This document shows positions 19,201 through 28,205 of a stretch of DNA of 64,000 nucleotides, piece after piece. The DNA is taken from contig NZ_KV878783.1 in the NCBI RefSeq assembly GCF_001890765.1, positions 4,492,771-4,556,770 on the forward strand, given 5' to 3'. Positions within the stretch are counted from its first letter, which is position 1, and the number at the start of each line of letters is the position of its first letter. This DNA is from Spirulina major PCC 6313. GTDB lineage: Bacteria > Cyanobacteriota > Cyanobacteriia > Cyanobacteriales > Spirulinaceae. The position numbers and the translations under genes are program-made. The notes under the pieces were generated by a model that worked only from the letters and a program-made list of their open reading frames with translations, did no database searches and had not been told where the DNA came from.

Positions 19201-20946
19201 CAGGGCATCATTCCCTTTATTGTCGGCGATGCTCGTGTGAATGGCACCAGCGACGCGATCGCCGCTGGCAGTGGCTTTACCGTCGCGACCACCCAACGGT
19301 TTCTCCTAGAACATCGTCAACCGGGCATCCTGATCACCCCTGGGCTGATTAATACACCGCTTGATCCGGTTAACACCAACGCTTTGAATGTGATCAGCGG
19401 ATCTGATCCTGTGCGTTCCCTGAACCCCATCGACTTTACGGTTAACGCCGACGTTTGGGGGTTCATTGCCGGAGCTAACCCGGTGCGCCCCCTGAACATC
19501 TTCGACTTTGTGCATTCAATGGCTCGTCAAATGGGAGCCACAGTCACGAATGTATCCTATGGCGATCAGCAACATTCTTCAGAAGTCGGTGAAGGTGAAA
19601 GCATCCTACTTTCAATCACTGAAAATGTAGTAGATGCTTGGCTCAGGGTGAATGGACTCGCCGTGCAAATTGAGGAAAAAGGGGTAAACCAACCAAACCT
19701 AGGGCAAGTGGATCAGTTGATGAGTGATAGTTTTAAGGCCCTACTGGGGAACGAGTCTTTGGAAGGCGAGTCTTTGGATGACGAGTCAGCGGTGAGTGAA
19801 GAGGACGCGAGTAGCGACGAGGATGACGACACGAATTCCGTTGCCAACATTCGCGAAATCTTCCAGCGCATCACCGCCCAAACCGGAACCGTGCCCGCCC
19901 TGGTCTATGCCATCAGTCAGCCGGATTTTTTAGAATTAATCGTCATCACCCCTGATAATCAACTGCGCCGCGTCGTGGTTCCTGAAGGCGATCGCGCCAC
20001 CCTCCGCCGCACCATCGCCCAGTTCCGCCGCGCCATCCAAGACAAAACCGACGACTATCTAATCCCCGCGCAACAACTCTATGATTGGCTGATTCGCCCC
20101 ATTGAAGCCACCATTGATGCCCTCGATGTGGATAATCTCGTCTTCTCCATGGGCGAAGACTTGCGAGCGTTGCCGTTGGCGGCGTTGCATGATGGCGATC
20201 GCTTCTTAATTGAAAAGTACAGCATCGGTCAAATTCCCAGCTTGAGCCTCACGAATAGTGATTATCAGCCGCTTCATGATGCCAGCGTCTTAAGCATGGG
20301 GGCCTCAGAATTTAAAACATTGGAACCCTTACCCGCTGTTCCGGCTGAACTTGCGATCGTGCAAGCGATAAAACCCAGTGTCACGTATCTCAATGCAGAG
20401 TTTACCTGGGATAATCTCTATCGCGAAAGCAATCAACGACAGTTTGAAATTGTCCATCTCGCCACCCATGCCGAATTTCAACGCGGCTCCGCCACCAATG
20501 CCTATATTCAACTCTGGGGTGATGAGCGGATCACCCTCAAAAGCTTGCGCGAATTGGACTGGCACGACGCGCCCCAAGTGGAATTATTGGTGTTGAGTGC
20601 CTGTTTAACGGCGTTGGGAGATTCCCAAGCAGAATTAGGATTTGCCGGACTAGCCGTACAAGCCGGGGTTAAATCTGTGTTAGCGAGTTTGTGGCAAATT
20701 TCTGATGTGGGAACCTTGCAACTCATGCATGGCTTTTATGAACACCTACACAATCCGCAGATCACCACCAAGGCCGAGGCCCTGCGTCAAGCACAATTAG
20801 CCATGATTCGCGGCGACTTTGACCCGCTCAATCGTCAGGACATTCGGGCAACATTAACACCAGAAATGCAAATTGATCTTCAATCTTCAGCCCTCAGCCA
20901 TCCCTATTATTGGAGTAGCTTTCTTTTGGTCGGCAGTCCGTGGTAA
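16267..20946 (+). CDS. secreted TPS-domain / CHAT protease fusion
   Basis: A 1559-residue exoprotein. After a signal peptide (to about residue 28) comes a filamentous-haemagglutinin-type TPS secretion domain (about 30-330: IQGGQQAGANLFHSF, NPAGFVFG). Such domains direct export through a TpsB outer-membrane pore. A beta-helix region follows, with a CSLREA-like motif (ELTLREAILAANT, near 487). Next come a tandem 24-residue duplication (about 1035-1083) and an acidic linker (about 1160-1195). The C-terminal CHAT domain (about 1275-1559) is a caspase-like cysteine peptidase fold. Its probable catalytic dyad is H1401 (LATHAEF) and C1446 (LSACLTALG). TPS-CHAT fusions occur in other cyanobacteria, but the substrate is unknown. 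No TpsB gene lies nearby. No good ribosome-binding site is seen before the ATG. Confidence 0.9.
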   Translation: MKTPSTPWFMFGIMSAAMIVAGQSTTQAQSIIANPDNTGTTIIQNGQTYHIQGGQQAGANLFHSFQTLGLTSGEIANFLSNPSIMNIFGRITGGDPSMINGLLQVTGANSNLYLMNPAGFVFGNEARLNVGGDFFATTADRIGFNGGAFNAFGENDYTTLIGAPNQFLFLQENPSAIINTGVLSSQNAVHLSGGTVLNEGRISAAVVTLAAIPGTSWVNLSQPGLLLSLDLPSSAIAPSQPLNPLTLPALLTGAVTNEGSIQGDRVDLYGATGVTTASPDDVQGETRVIRWSETGENPSQAVFIDGRVSSPETLLFGGAAGTVTQLVNGDENGVTAVGEGLGAIAASVGELESVAIVAEGNVGTVWLGNQWLKPENFSDYGANLATWGDALTDNGDLLLYGSGTVSGGMGMTWLNQGAIATGADVAASVDATGHATLNGNWTLEAQTGTIEAANPFTTATLSNWEHTLSALTVTDTADTVANDGELTLREAILAANTGGAIAGQQGNAGTDKIRFDTTGTFATPQTITLQSDLDTITEDLVITGPGEDQLAIDGDGVVSNIFNAETPNFTVEQLTLQNAATGIYHSSPTGELTVNHVTITDMGSRGIERDVRVPSASDSIFNPSYDTRVTVNHATLRNAGILSDAAIMEIHDTQITGNSLGIHHVPWFGMPMPPPQGRPKPVDEIARLHITDSAIANLTGRSLRSAVRSGRGDVIIERTTIADIPLFASGSALRIDHRDRNNDPAQVIINDSLIARNSGSIDASGMTIRGTAPMAVTLARTEFVDNEGGTLQLRSGQTRQGVDDIYISNGNASFAITDSVGDVNLDMGGAAEEFKINSRGAINLSSSLVVQGDLSLIAEGDINTSSLTTTRFGEDGGDVTLISRQGSINTTSNGSVGAIYTRSLLGNGGQVTLQAAGEIVTGAINTEAQAGAGGRVTLQSDDTIRIDGTVESSFVDFPASISTAGATQGGTITIRHGGQGIIPFIVGDARVNGTSDAIAAGSGFTVATTQRFLLEHRQPGILITPGLINTPLDPVNTNALNVISGSDPVRSLNPIDFTVNADVWGFIAGANPVRPLNIFDFVHSMARQMGATVTNVSYGDQQHSSEVGEGESILLSITENVVDAWLRVNGLAVQIEEKGVNQPNLGQVDQLMSDSFKALLGNESLEGESLDDESAVSEEDASSDEDDDTNSVANIREIFQRITAQTGTVPALVYAISQPDFLELIVITPDNQLRRVVVPEGDRATLRRTIAQFRRAIQDKTDDYLIPAQQLYDWLIRPIEATIDALDVDNLVFSMGEDLRALPLAALHDGDRFLIEKYSIGQIPSLSLTNSDYQPLHDASVLSMGASEFKTLEPLPAVPAELAIVQAIKPSVTYLNAEFTWDNLYRESNQRQFEIVHLATHAEFQRGSATNAYIQLWGDERITLKSLRELDWHDAPQVELLVLSACLTALGDSQAELGFAGLAVQAGVKSVLASLWQISDVGTLQLMHGFYEHLHNPQITTKAEALRQAQLAMIRGDFDPLNRQDIRATLTPEMQIDLQSSALSHPYYWSSFLLVGSPW

Positions 20947-21098
20947 AAATGGCAGATCATTAGGACTAATGGCGGGATTGAAGGGTTGAGTTTATAATTT
21001 GAGTGATGCTAAAAAATGTATGAAAAAATATTACTAATTGTTGCATTCAGAATGCCATAACCTCCGCTTGGTTAGAGTCAATTAAGGGGAATCAATTA

Positions 21099-21195
21099 AT
21101 ATAGCGGATTGCGAAAAGATGAGAACGCGACTTCCCCCTTTAAAAGGGGGATTGAGGGGGATCTTTGTACCGCAATTTTATGAAAACCGCTATAT
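21099..21195. repeat. MITE with ATATAGCGG terminal inverted repeats
   Basis: 97 bp bounded by ATATAGCGG and CCGCTATAT. The next bases also pair partly (ATTGCG / CGCAAT). An inner hairpin CCCCCTTT/AAAAGGGGG is followed by GGGGGATC. The shape and size are those of a non-autonomous element. It sits directly upstream of the DUF928 gene and may carry part of its leader. Confidence 0.7.
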
Positions 21196-21231
21196 TCCAG
21201 ATCAAACGTTTTAATCTCTCCCTTGGAAATC

Positions 21232-21972
21232 ATGTTTTTTTCACTCCTACGTCCCTTGATTCAACAGCATCCCCAACGAGTTCTGGGGATTATCTCTGTT
21301 CTGCTGATGAGTACGGCGGTTCCGGCGATCGCCAAACCCGAATCCGCCCCCGAAAACCAAGGCGGCACAGGACAGCCCACCACCTCCCGCACTGTCAGCG
21401 GTGGCACGCGGAGCGAAACCCTCCTCGCCTGTGCTGCGGTTGATGCTGGGTCTTCGAGGGCGGCGTTTGTCCCGTTGATGCCTGAAAATGGCACGATCGC
21501 CACCCAAGCCGAACGGGTCAATCTCTACATCTACATCCCAGCGGGGAGCGATCGCCCTGGACGGTTAACCCTGCGCGATCGCGCCACCAATACCCTCATT
21601 TTTGCCCAACCCGTCAGCAGCCTCAGTGGCGGCACGATCATGCGCTTTGTCCTACCGAATACCGTCCAACTCACCACCTCCGAAACCCCGGAACAGGGCT
21701 ACAGTTGGGAACTTCAGGTCTATTGTGATGAGTTTAATGACGAAAAAGATGTGCGCGTGACGGGGGAGATTCATCGTCTTTTACGTGAGAATGCGATCGC
21801 CCCCCCCATCCTGTGGCACGAAACCCTCGAAGCCGCTTACGCCCAACGGGAGAGCAACCCGGAACCGTGGCAGCAAATTCTCGCCGCCCATGCGATCGCC
21901 CCCAACAGTGCCATTCATAACTATGCATGGGATGCTACCGTAGCTACAGACCCTCTCCTTGCAGACAAATAG
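21232..21972 (+). CDS. DUF928 family exported protein
   Basis: A 246-residue protein with an N-terminal hydrophobic signal (GIISVLLMSTAVPAIA) and the DUF928 pattern: TLLACAAVDAG, LYIYIPAGSD, a middle beta-sandwich-like region, then a helical C-terminus (LWHETLEAAYAQRESNP.PWQQILAAH). The family is nearly confined to cyanobacteria, and its genes often neighbour CHAT and CHASE2 genes, as here. The molecular role is unknown. The start ATG at 21232 is preferred to the TTG at 21223. The stop overlaps the start of the next gene, so the two are probably translationally coupled. Confidence 0.82.
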   Translation: MFFSLLRPLIQQHPQRVLGIISVLLMSTAVPAIAKPESAPENQGGTGQPTTSRTVSGGTRSETLLACAAVDAGSSRAAFVPLMPENGTIATQAERVNLYIYIPAGSDRPGRLTLRDRATNTLIFAQPVSSLSGGTIMRFVLPNTVQLTTSETPEQGYSWELQVYCDEFNDEKDVRVTGEIHRLLRENAIAPPILWHETLEAAYAQRESNPEPWQQILAAHAIAPNSAIHNYAWDATVATDPLLADK

Positions 21973-23803
21973 TCTTAAGTCGCTACCGAATTCACGATTC
22001 ATTTTGAAAACAATTCGTGGCCTAGTCACTCAGTATCCTGGCTTTTGTGTTGCCACCATTCTCGCCACTGGACTCGTCCTCAGCCTGCGCTATGTGGGCT
22101 TGTTGCAACCTTTAGAATGGGCAGCCTACGATACTTTTTTGCAAACCATAACCCCCACTCGCTCCCACCTCGACGATCGCATCAAACTCGTCACCATTGA
22201 CGAAGCTGATCTACAAGCCAACGGCCAAGCCCTCATTTCCGATCGCGCCCTCGCCACCGCCCTGCGCCGCCTCGCGGCCCAACAGCCCCGCGTCATCGGC
22301 CTCGACCTCTATCGCGACTTACCCGTCCCCCCCGGTCATCCCGAACTCAAAACCGCGTTGCGCGACATTCCCAACATCGTCGGCATCCAAAAAATTGGTC
22401 AACCCACCATCGCCCCGCCGCCCATCTTAGCCGCCGATGGTCGCGCCAAGGCCAGTGATTTTTCACTCGATGGTGACAATCGTATCCGGCGGGCCTATCT
22501 CTTTTTACAAGATGCCAAGAATCAACCCATATCCGGTTTTGCCGCCTATTTGGCCCTGTGGTTTTTAGAAGACGAAAAAAATATCAAATTCACAAAGTTA
22601 TCTCCCGATCGCTGGCAACTCGGCGCGGCCACATTTCAGCGATTCAAGGCCTTTGATGGGGGGTATGTTCGTGCCAATGCGGAAGGATTTCAATTTTTAA
22701 TTGACTATCAAAACCCCGTTCATCCCTTTGAAACGATCCCGTTACGTGAGGTATTAGCAGGAAATTTACCGGATGATTGGGGGCGCGATCGCATTATTTT
22801 AATCGGCACAACCGCCGAAAGCATGAATGATCTGTTTGCCACTCCCTTTAGTGAGTTCGGTAATACAAGTACACCAAAATTAATGGCTGGGGTTGAAATT
22901 CATGCCCGGATTATTGCCCAACTCTTAGATGTTGCCCAGGGAACCCGCCACCTCAGAAAAACCAGCCCGGAATCACTGGAAATTCTTTGGATTATGCTCT
23001 GGTCATGGCTGGGAGCGAATTTCATCGGGCCCTATACTCGCAAAAGTACGATGCGAACAACCTGTACCCCTCAGCAACAAGTCCAGCTTTTAGGGGGTGA
23101 AGTTGTCATCATTGGTGCTTGGCTAACTCTCCTAATTGGTTTTAGTTATGGTGCATTTGTCGGGGGATTTTGGATTCCGGTGGTGCCACCGCTGATCGGT
23201 TTTTTAGGGGCTGGATTAGGGAGTTTAATTCACACGGCCAATCAGGTCAAAACATTACGCATTCAAAATCAATTATTAGAAAATTTGGCGAAGGTTGATT
23301 CCCTCACTCAAGTCGCCAATCGACGTTCATTGGACGATTATTTAAAAATCCATTGGCAACAGGCACAACAACAACAGCATCAGATTGCTGTGATCCTCTG
23401 TGATCTTGATTATTTCAAGCAATATAACGACACCTATGGCCACTCTGCTGGAGACGATTGCCTCCAGCAATTTGCTCAGGTTTTGTCGCGCCTTGTCCCG
23501 AATCACATCGGTTTAGCGGCTCGCTATGGTGGGGAAGAATTTGCGATCGTGTTGCCCTATGGGTCACGTTCAGACGTGGAGACCCTCACCACCCAAATTC
23601 ATCAGCACACCCGACAGTTAGCGATCGCTCATTCTGCCTCTGGGGTCAGTAAAACGGTGACGGTGAGCATTGGGGTGAGCCACGACATTCCCACGCCGAA
23701 AGATGATCTCCAGGAGTTTATCAATCGCGCCGATTGCGCTCTCTACCACGCGAAAAAACAGGGGCGCGATCGCACCGTCTTTTTTACGAACACCTTAGCT
23801 TAA
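21959..23803 (+). CDS. CHASE2 sensor diguanylate cyclase (GGDEF)
   Basis: A 614-residue membrane receptor that should make cyclic di-GMP. A first transmembrane segment (CVATILATGLVLSLRY, about 29-45) precedes the extracytoplasmic CHASE2 domain (about 45-320: VTIDEADL, VIGLDLYRDLP, DRIILIGTTAESMND). Two or three transmembrane helices follow (about 340-430), then the GGDEF domain. The active site reads RYGGEEF (about 522-528), an intact A-site. The RxxD inhibitory site five residues upstream is absent, so product feedback is probably lacking. The only start in reach is the TTG at 21959, which overlaps the DUF928 stop by 14 bp. The sensed signal is unknown. Confidence 0.9.
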   Translation: MQTNSLKSLPNSRFILKTIRGLVTQYPGFCVATILATGLVLSLRYVGLLQPLEWAAYDTFLQTITPTRSHLDDRIKLVTIDEADLQANGQALISDRALATALRRLAAQQPRVIGLDLYRDLPVPPGHPELKTALRDIPNIVGIQKIGQPTIAPPPILAADGRAKASDFSLDGDNRIRRAYLFLQDAKNQPISGFAAYLALWFLEDEKNIKFTKLSPDRWQLGAATFQRFKAFDGGYVRANAEGFQFLIDYQNPVHPFETIPLREVLAGNLPDDWGRDRIILIGTTAESMNDLFATPFSEFGNTSTPKLMAGVEIHARIIAQLLDVAQGTRHLRKTSPESLEILWIMLWSWLGANFIGPYTRKSTMRTTCTPQQQVQLLGGEVVIIGAWLTLLIGFSYGAFVGGFWIPVVPPLIGFLGAGLGSLIHTANQVKTLRIQNQLLENLAKVDSLTQVANRRSLDDYLKIHWQQAQQQQHQIAVILCDLDYFKQYNDTYGHSAGDDCLQQFAQVLSRLVPNHIGLAARYGGEEFAIVLPYGSRSDVETLTTQIHQHTRQLAIAHSASGVSKTVTVSIGVSHDIPTPKDDLQEFINRADCALYHAKKQGRDRTVFFTNTLA

Positions 23804-23838
23804 GCTGGGTTTCAAGGGTGATGCATCGTGGATGACTG

Positions 23839-25437
23839 TTACGAGCGGCGGCGGAATTTTTGGGTGAGGCGGGTTTGGAGCATTTTGAGTTCGGGGAGGC
23901 GGAGTTGCATGGCGGAGGTGGTGAAAATGACGAGGGCGACGAGGGTTCCGAGGCTCAATTGTAAAACCACTACGGCGATGTTTTGGGTGTCGAAGAAGCG
24001 ATCGCACAATCGACTCACCCCCCAACTGCCGAACCCCGCCAGCGTCGCGCTGCCCATCAATCCCAACAATAAGAGACCCCATTCCACCAACGGCAACCCC
24101 CGCAACCGTCGATGTAAAATCCCAATAAACAGCGCCATTGAAACGATATTCACCCCGATCGTCGCCATCACTAACCCCGGCGTTTGGAACGCATTCACCA
24201 AGAAATAATCCAACACCCCATTGAGCAGAATATTAAACACACTGATCCGAAACGGCGTTTCTCCGTCCCCCAGGGCATAAAAGACCCGCACCAACACATC
24301 CCGCCCCAAGTAGAAAAACATCCCCACCCCATAGGCCATCAACACCGGAACCACCAACCGCGAGGCTTGGGCATCAAAGGCAAACCGTTCGTAAATGATC
24401 CGCACGATGGGCCCGGCTTGGGCGATAAAAATAGCCGTCAAGGGCAGCATGGTTAAGGCGGTGAGGAGCAGGCCTTGGCGGATGCGGATTTTGAGGTCGT
24501 CCCACTGTTCCGGGGCGGTGAGGCGGGAGAATACGGGCAACATCGGCACAAGGATCATGTTCGACAAAATCCCCACCGGAGTCAGGACAATGAAGTTGGC
24601 GTAGCGCATCGCGGCGGCGGCTCCGGCGATCGCAGAGGCAAAATACAAGTCCGTGTAGACGTTGATGTGCAACATCCCCGATGAGAGGGTCGCCGGGCCC
24701 ATGACTTTCATCACGTCGCTCACACCGGGAATGCGCCAATTGAAGCGGAGGCGGAGGGTGCCGAGGTTCGATTGCCATTGGGCGATCAGTTGGGCGAGCC
24801 ATTGCAGCAGGCCGCCTGCGAGGGTTCCCCCAGCGAGGACGAGGCCGCCCAGTTGAGCAAATTCTGGGGCATTGACGCGATCGCCCAATTGCCAAATCAA
24901 AAACCCCACCCCGCCGATAATCGTCACGCTCGAAAACAGGGGGCTAACACTGGGGAGCCAATATTGATCGGCGGCGTTGAGGGTTCCAAAGCCGATGCCG
25001 ATCAAGCCCGCCAACATCGCCAGCGGGGCCATGATCCGCAGTTGCAGGACGGCCATGGCGCGGGTGGTGTCATCGAGACCGGGGGCCAGCACATCGATGC
25101 AGGGGCCTGCACCGAGGATCAGGCCGACGGTGACGAGAAGCAGAATGGCGGTGACGAGGGTGGTGACGGTTTCGACGATGGGGGCGGCTTCGGATTTGTC
25201 GCGCTTGGCGAGGACGCTGACGAGGGCACTGTGGAAGGGGCCATTAATGCCGCCAAGAAGGATGAGGAGAAAGCCGGGGATCACGTAGGCGTAGGCGTAG
25301 GCGTTGACGACGGGGCCAACTCCAAAGGCGGCGGCGATCGCTTGTTCACGCACCAGGCCGAAGACTTTACTAATCAGGGTGGCGATCGCGACGATCCCTG
25401 CAATCCCGGCAAGGGAACGAGAAGGTTTTGGCTTCAT
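23839..25437 (-). CDS. murJ: lipid II flippase MurJ
   Basis: A 532-residue polytopic membrane protein of the MviN/MurJ family (MOP superfamily) that flips the peptidoglycan precursor lipid II to the outer face of the plasma membrane. The N-terminal helix carries the family start (GIVAIATLISKVFGLVREQAIAAAFG, with the conserved SK..G..RE). Further typical segments are PGFLLILLGGINGPFHSALV, YAYVIPG and GDGETPFRISVFNILLN. About 14 hydrophobic segments can be counted. It converges with the CHASE2-GGDEF gene, 35 bp away. Confidence 0.95.
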   Translation of the reverse strand: MKPKPSRSLAGIAGIVAIATLISKVFGLVREQAIAAAFGVGPVVNAYAYAYVIPGFLLILLGGINGPFHSALVSVLAKRDKSEAAPIVETVTTLVTAILLLVTVGLILGAGPCIDVLAPGLDDTTRAMAVLQLRIMAPLAMLAGLIGIGFGTLNAADQYWLPSVSPLFSSVTIIGGVGFLIWQLGDRVNAPEFAQLGGLVLAGGTLAGGLLQWLAQLIAQWQSNLGTLRLRFNWRIPGVSDVMKVMGPATLSSGMLHINVYTDLYFASAIAGAAAAMRYANFIVLTPVGILSNMILVPMLPVFSRLTAPEQWDDLKIRIRQGLLLTALTMLPLTAIFIAQAGPIVRIIYERFAFDAQASRLVVPVLMAYGVGMFFYLGRDVLVRVFYALGDGETPFRISVFNILLNGVLDYFLVNAFQTPGLVMATIGVNIVSMALFIGILHRRLRGLPLVEWGLLLLGLMGSATLAGFGSWGVSRLCDRFFDTQNIAVVVLQLSLGTLVALVIFTTSAMQLRLPELKMLQTRLTQKFRRRS

Positions 25438-25802
25438 GGATGACTACGATGTTGAAACCGCATGATGAAAAATCTTTTGTATCTAAACATACAGCCCCTA
25501 GCGTGGAATCATTGATGGCGTTTTAAAAACAAAGTAGAACAAAGTAGAACAAATTATTTGTCTAGAGTGAATCATTCTATAGTGATTCCGCTAAGCTGGG
25601 AATATATTCAGCCATTGACGACTTTCTACGTCAAAATCCTCTCAATCTACCACTACGCAACGCTAAATATCAGCCTTCGGGGCCGGGTGCATGCTTCTGA
25701 ATCAATTGTCTTTCAGATCTTTACTCCACTACCTATGTTTATTCGGCTGTTTATCGCCTTGGTCTCGCATCCGGCTGAGTTCCATTGACCCAATACCTTG
25801 AT
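25438..25802. other. intergenic region between divergent murJ and a kinase gene
   Basis: 365 bp presumably with both promoters. The only pattern noticed is a 10-bp tandem repeat AACAAAGTAG at 25529-25548. No gene or element is recognised. Confidence 0.5.
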
Positions 25803-27224
25803 ATGCACCAAAAAGCCTGTGTTCGTGAAATCCATGCCGCTGTAATTAATATCAGCGGTCGTCAACGGATGCTCTCCCAACGGGCTGCCCTCTATGCCAC
25901 ACGCTATGTCTATAGCCATGACACGGCATTCCGAGATGAGTTGATCCACATCATCGCCAAGATGGAGGCGGCTCATCAGGGCCTGCTGCGGGGCGATGCT
26001 GATTTGAAGTTGCAGGGTGAACTGTCGATGGCGATGCAATGTATCTACTTCCAAGCTCCCTGGCAGTTGAATGACCAAGTGCGGGACTTTATCCAGGCGG
26101 GTCGTCAGTTAGCGATCGCCCCCCTCGCCAGCCTTACCCCCGATTGTGACGATTTAACCCGCATCCAAACCGCAGCAGACGGGCCCCTCTTGGCCGCTCT
26201 CGATGCAGCGGTGAGCCAATATCAACAGGAAGCCGAGGCGCAAATTCAAGACCTCGATCAGCAACAGCAGCGGCTCTTTAGCGAGGTGCAAACCGCCCAC
26301 TTCCACACCAAAGCCAAAGCCAAAGCCCTCCAAGAGGCCCTCGATCAACTGCAATCGGCCCAAACCCAACTCCTCCACGCCGAAAAAATGTCTAGCCTGG
26401 GCCATTTAATGGCTGGCATTGCCCATGAAATTAACAACCCCCTCAACTTCATCCATGGCAATCTTAACTATGCCAAAGAGTATTTAGGGGATCTTTGCCT
26501 CGCCTTGCAGTTTTATCAAACCCACGCGCCCCAATTCACGGCACAAATCCAAGAAACCTTTGATGATTTGGAGTTTGTCCAAGAGGATTTCGCTAAACTG
26601 TTGCAATCGATGCAGATTGGCAGTGGTCGCCTCAAGGAAATTGTGTTGGGGCTGCGGAATTTTGCGCGATCGGATGAGTTGATTCTCGAATCCGTTCCCC
26701 TCCGGGATGGGATTGAGAGTACCCTGATGATTCTGGGCCATCGCTTGAAAGCCCAGGGCAATCGTAAACAGATTCAAATTCAGCGGCATTATCCCCCGAA
26801 ACCGATGCAAATTAAGTGTTTCACGGGTAAGCTCAATCAGGTGTTTATGAACCTGTTGAGTAATGCGATCGATGCGTTAGAACAGGCGGCGGATCATAAA
26901 CCATCGGATTGGCAGCCGCAGATTACGATCGCAGTCATGATTGGGAAGGGCGATCGCGCTGAAATCATCATTCGCGACAATGGTACAGGAATTCCCGAAT
27001 CGATTCAAAACCAGATCATCACTCCCTTTTTCACCACTAAACCCATCGGCAAAGGCACAGGATTAGGCCTCTCCATTAGCCATCAAATCATCGTGGACTA
27101 CCATCAGGGCACATTCCAATGGTCATCGATTCCCGGTGAAGGAACGGAATTTCACATCACGATTCCGCTGCACTTGACGGACACCGCCACGCTCAATAAC
27201 CGGACTCTCTTCGCTCAAACTTAA
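25803..27224 (+). CDS. histidine kinase with PilJ-type N-terminal sensor domain
   Basis: A 473-residue protein. The N-terminal INISGRQRMLSQRAAL is the hallmark of the PilJ/NIT-type four-helix sensor domain (about 10-120), found in type IV pilus chemotaxis receptors and nitrate sensors. A long coiled coil (about 130-190) connects it to HisKA (HAEKMSSLGHLMAGIAHEINNP, phospho-acceptor H in AHEINNP). HATPase follows (DNGTGIPES, FTTKPIGKGTGLGLSIS). No transmembrane helix is seen, so this kinase is cytoplasmic, unlike most PilJ-domain proteins. The start ATG at 25803 is preferred to the TTG at 25785. It ends with a 4-bp convergent overlap with holB. Confidence 0.88.
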   Translation: MHQKACVREIHAAVINISGRQRMLSQRAALYATRYVYSHDTAFRDELIHIIAKMEAAHQGLLRGDADLKLQGELSMAMQCIYFQAPWQLNDQVRDFIQAGRQLAIAPLASLTPDCDDLTRIQTAADGPLLAALDAAVSQYQQEAEAQIQDLDQQQQRLFSEVQTAHFHTKAKAKALQEALDQLQSAQTQLLHAEKMSSLGHLMAGIAHEINNPLNFIHGNLNYAKEYLGDLCLALQFYQTHAPQFTAQIQETFDDLEFVQEDFAKLLQSMQIGSGRLKEIVLGLRNFARSDELILESVPLRDGIESTLMILGHRLKAQGNRKQIQIQRHYPPKPMQIKCFTGKLNQVFMNLLSNAIDALEQAADHKPSDWQPQITIAVMIGKGDRAEIIIRDNGTGIPESIQNQIITPFFTTKPIGKGTGLGLSISHQIIVDYHQGTFQWSSIPGEGTEFHITIPLHLTDTATLNNRTLFAQT

Positions 27225-28195
27225 CCAGGGGTTTCCCCAGGGGACAGCAGGGCAATCATCAGGCATTCCCAAGCGAGGCGGGGCTGTCCGTAGCCGAGAA
27301 GGGCGCGGCGGGTGGCTTCAAAGGCGGCGAGGGGTTCCGGGTCGTGGTGTTGCTGCCAATGTTCTTGCTGCCAATAGTCGAGGAACCACAGTTGAGTTTC
27401 AGGCTCTAGATCGCTGGCGAGGGTTTTGGCCCGCAGGAGGGCATTGGTGACAGTGGTGGGGGGATGACGGATCAGGTTGAGGAGTTCCGGGGCGAGGGTT
27501 TGCCGTTGTTCCCAGGCGAGGAGGGCGGCTCCGGGGCTGCCTTGGGCGATCGCTAACAACGCCTCATCGGCGATCAGGTCATCAATATCTGCCTGTTCCT
27601 GACGACGGAGCACCTCGGTTAAATCCGCCCGCGACAGGCGATAAAAGGGAATCCGCTGACACCGTGACACCAGCGTGGCGAGGAGATTTTCCGGACTGGG
27701 GGCGATCAGGATTAACGTGGCTTGGCCCGGTTCTTCGAGGGTTTTAAGTAGGGCATTGGCGGGGCCTTCGGCCATGGTGTGGGCCGCTTCAATCACCACC
27801 ACCGATCGCGAGGCTTCTAAGGGTGGGCGGGCGAGGAAGTGGGTGATCTCCCGGATTTGCTCGATGCGAATTTGGGGCGGGGTTTTCCGTTTGACCCCGG
27901 CGGCGGCGGCTTCGGCGGGGGAGAGGAGTTTGCCTTGGTGTTGATAGGTGGGGGAGACCCAGAGGAAATCGGGGTGATTTTGCTCTCGGACTTTGCGCTC
28001 AATGGCCAGGGCACGTTCCGGGGGACGGTGGTGGCTCAGGAGCAGGGTGGCGAAGCCTTGGGCGGCACGGCGACGGCCAACCCCGGCGGGGCCCGCAAAG
28101 AGGTAGGCGGGGGCGATGCGATCGCAAGCGATCGCCCGCTCCAACAGTTCCACCGCCGCCCCCTGGCCCACTAACTCCGCAAAGGGTTCTAACAT
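27221..28195 (-). CDS. holB: DNA polymerase III subunit delta'
   Basis: A clamp-loader subunit of the replicative polymerase. The AAA+ fold is visible: FAELVGQGAAVELLERAI at the start, the P-loop AGPAGVGRRRAAQ with Arg in place of the usual Lys (as expected for the non-ATP-binding delta' subunit), and VVVIEAAHTMAEGPANALLKTLEEPG, the sensor-type helix conserved in clamp loaders. RCQRIPFYRLS follows. At 324 residues it is normal for cyanobacteria. It is 10 bp downstream of the amidase gene on the same strand, so co-transcription is possible. Confidence 0.93.
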   Translation of the reverse strand: MLEPFAELVGQGAAVELLERAIACDRIAPAYLFAGPAGVGRRRAAQGFATLLLSHHRPPERALAIERKVREQNHPDFLWVSPTYQHQGKLLSPAEAAAAGVKRKTPPQIRIEQIREITHFLARPPLEASRSVVVIEAAHTMAEGPANALLKTLEEPGQATLILIAPSPENLLATLVSRCQRIPFYRLSRADLTEVLRRQEQADIDDLIADEALLAIAQGSPGAALLAWEQRQTLAPELLNLIRHPPTTVTNALLRAKTLASDLEPETQLWFLDYWQQEHWQQHHDPEPLAAFEATRRALLGYGQPRLAWECLMIALLSPGETPG

Positions 28196-28205
28196 CCCTC
28201 AGCGC

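Noticed and set aside
24772-25443. A 223-codon plus-strand frame opposite murJ
   Set aside because: Low-complexity Gly/Asp/Gln sequence, fully antisense to a well-supported flippase gene.
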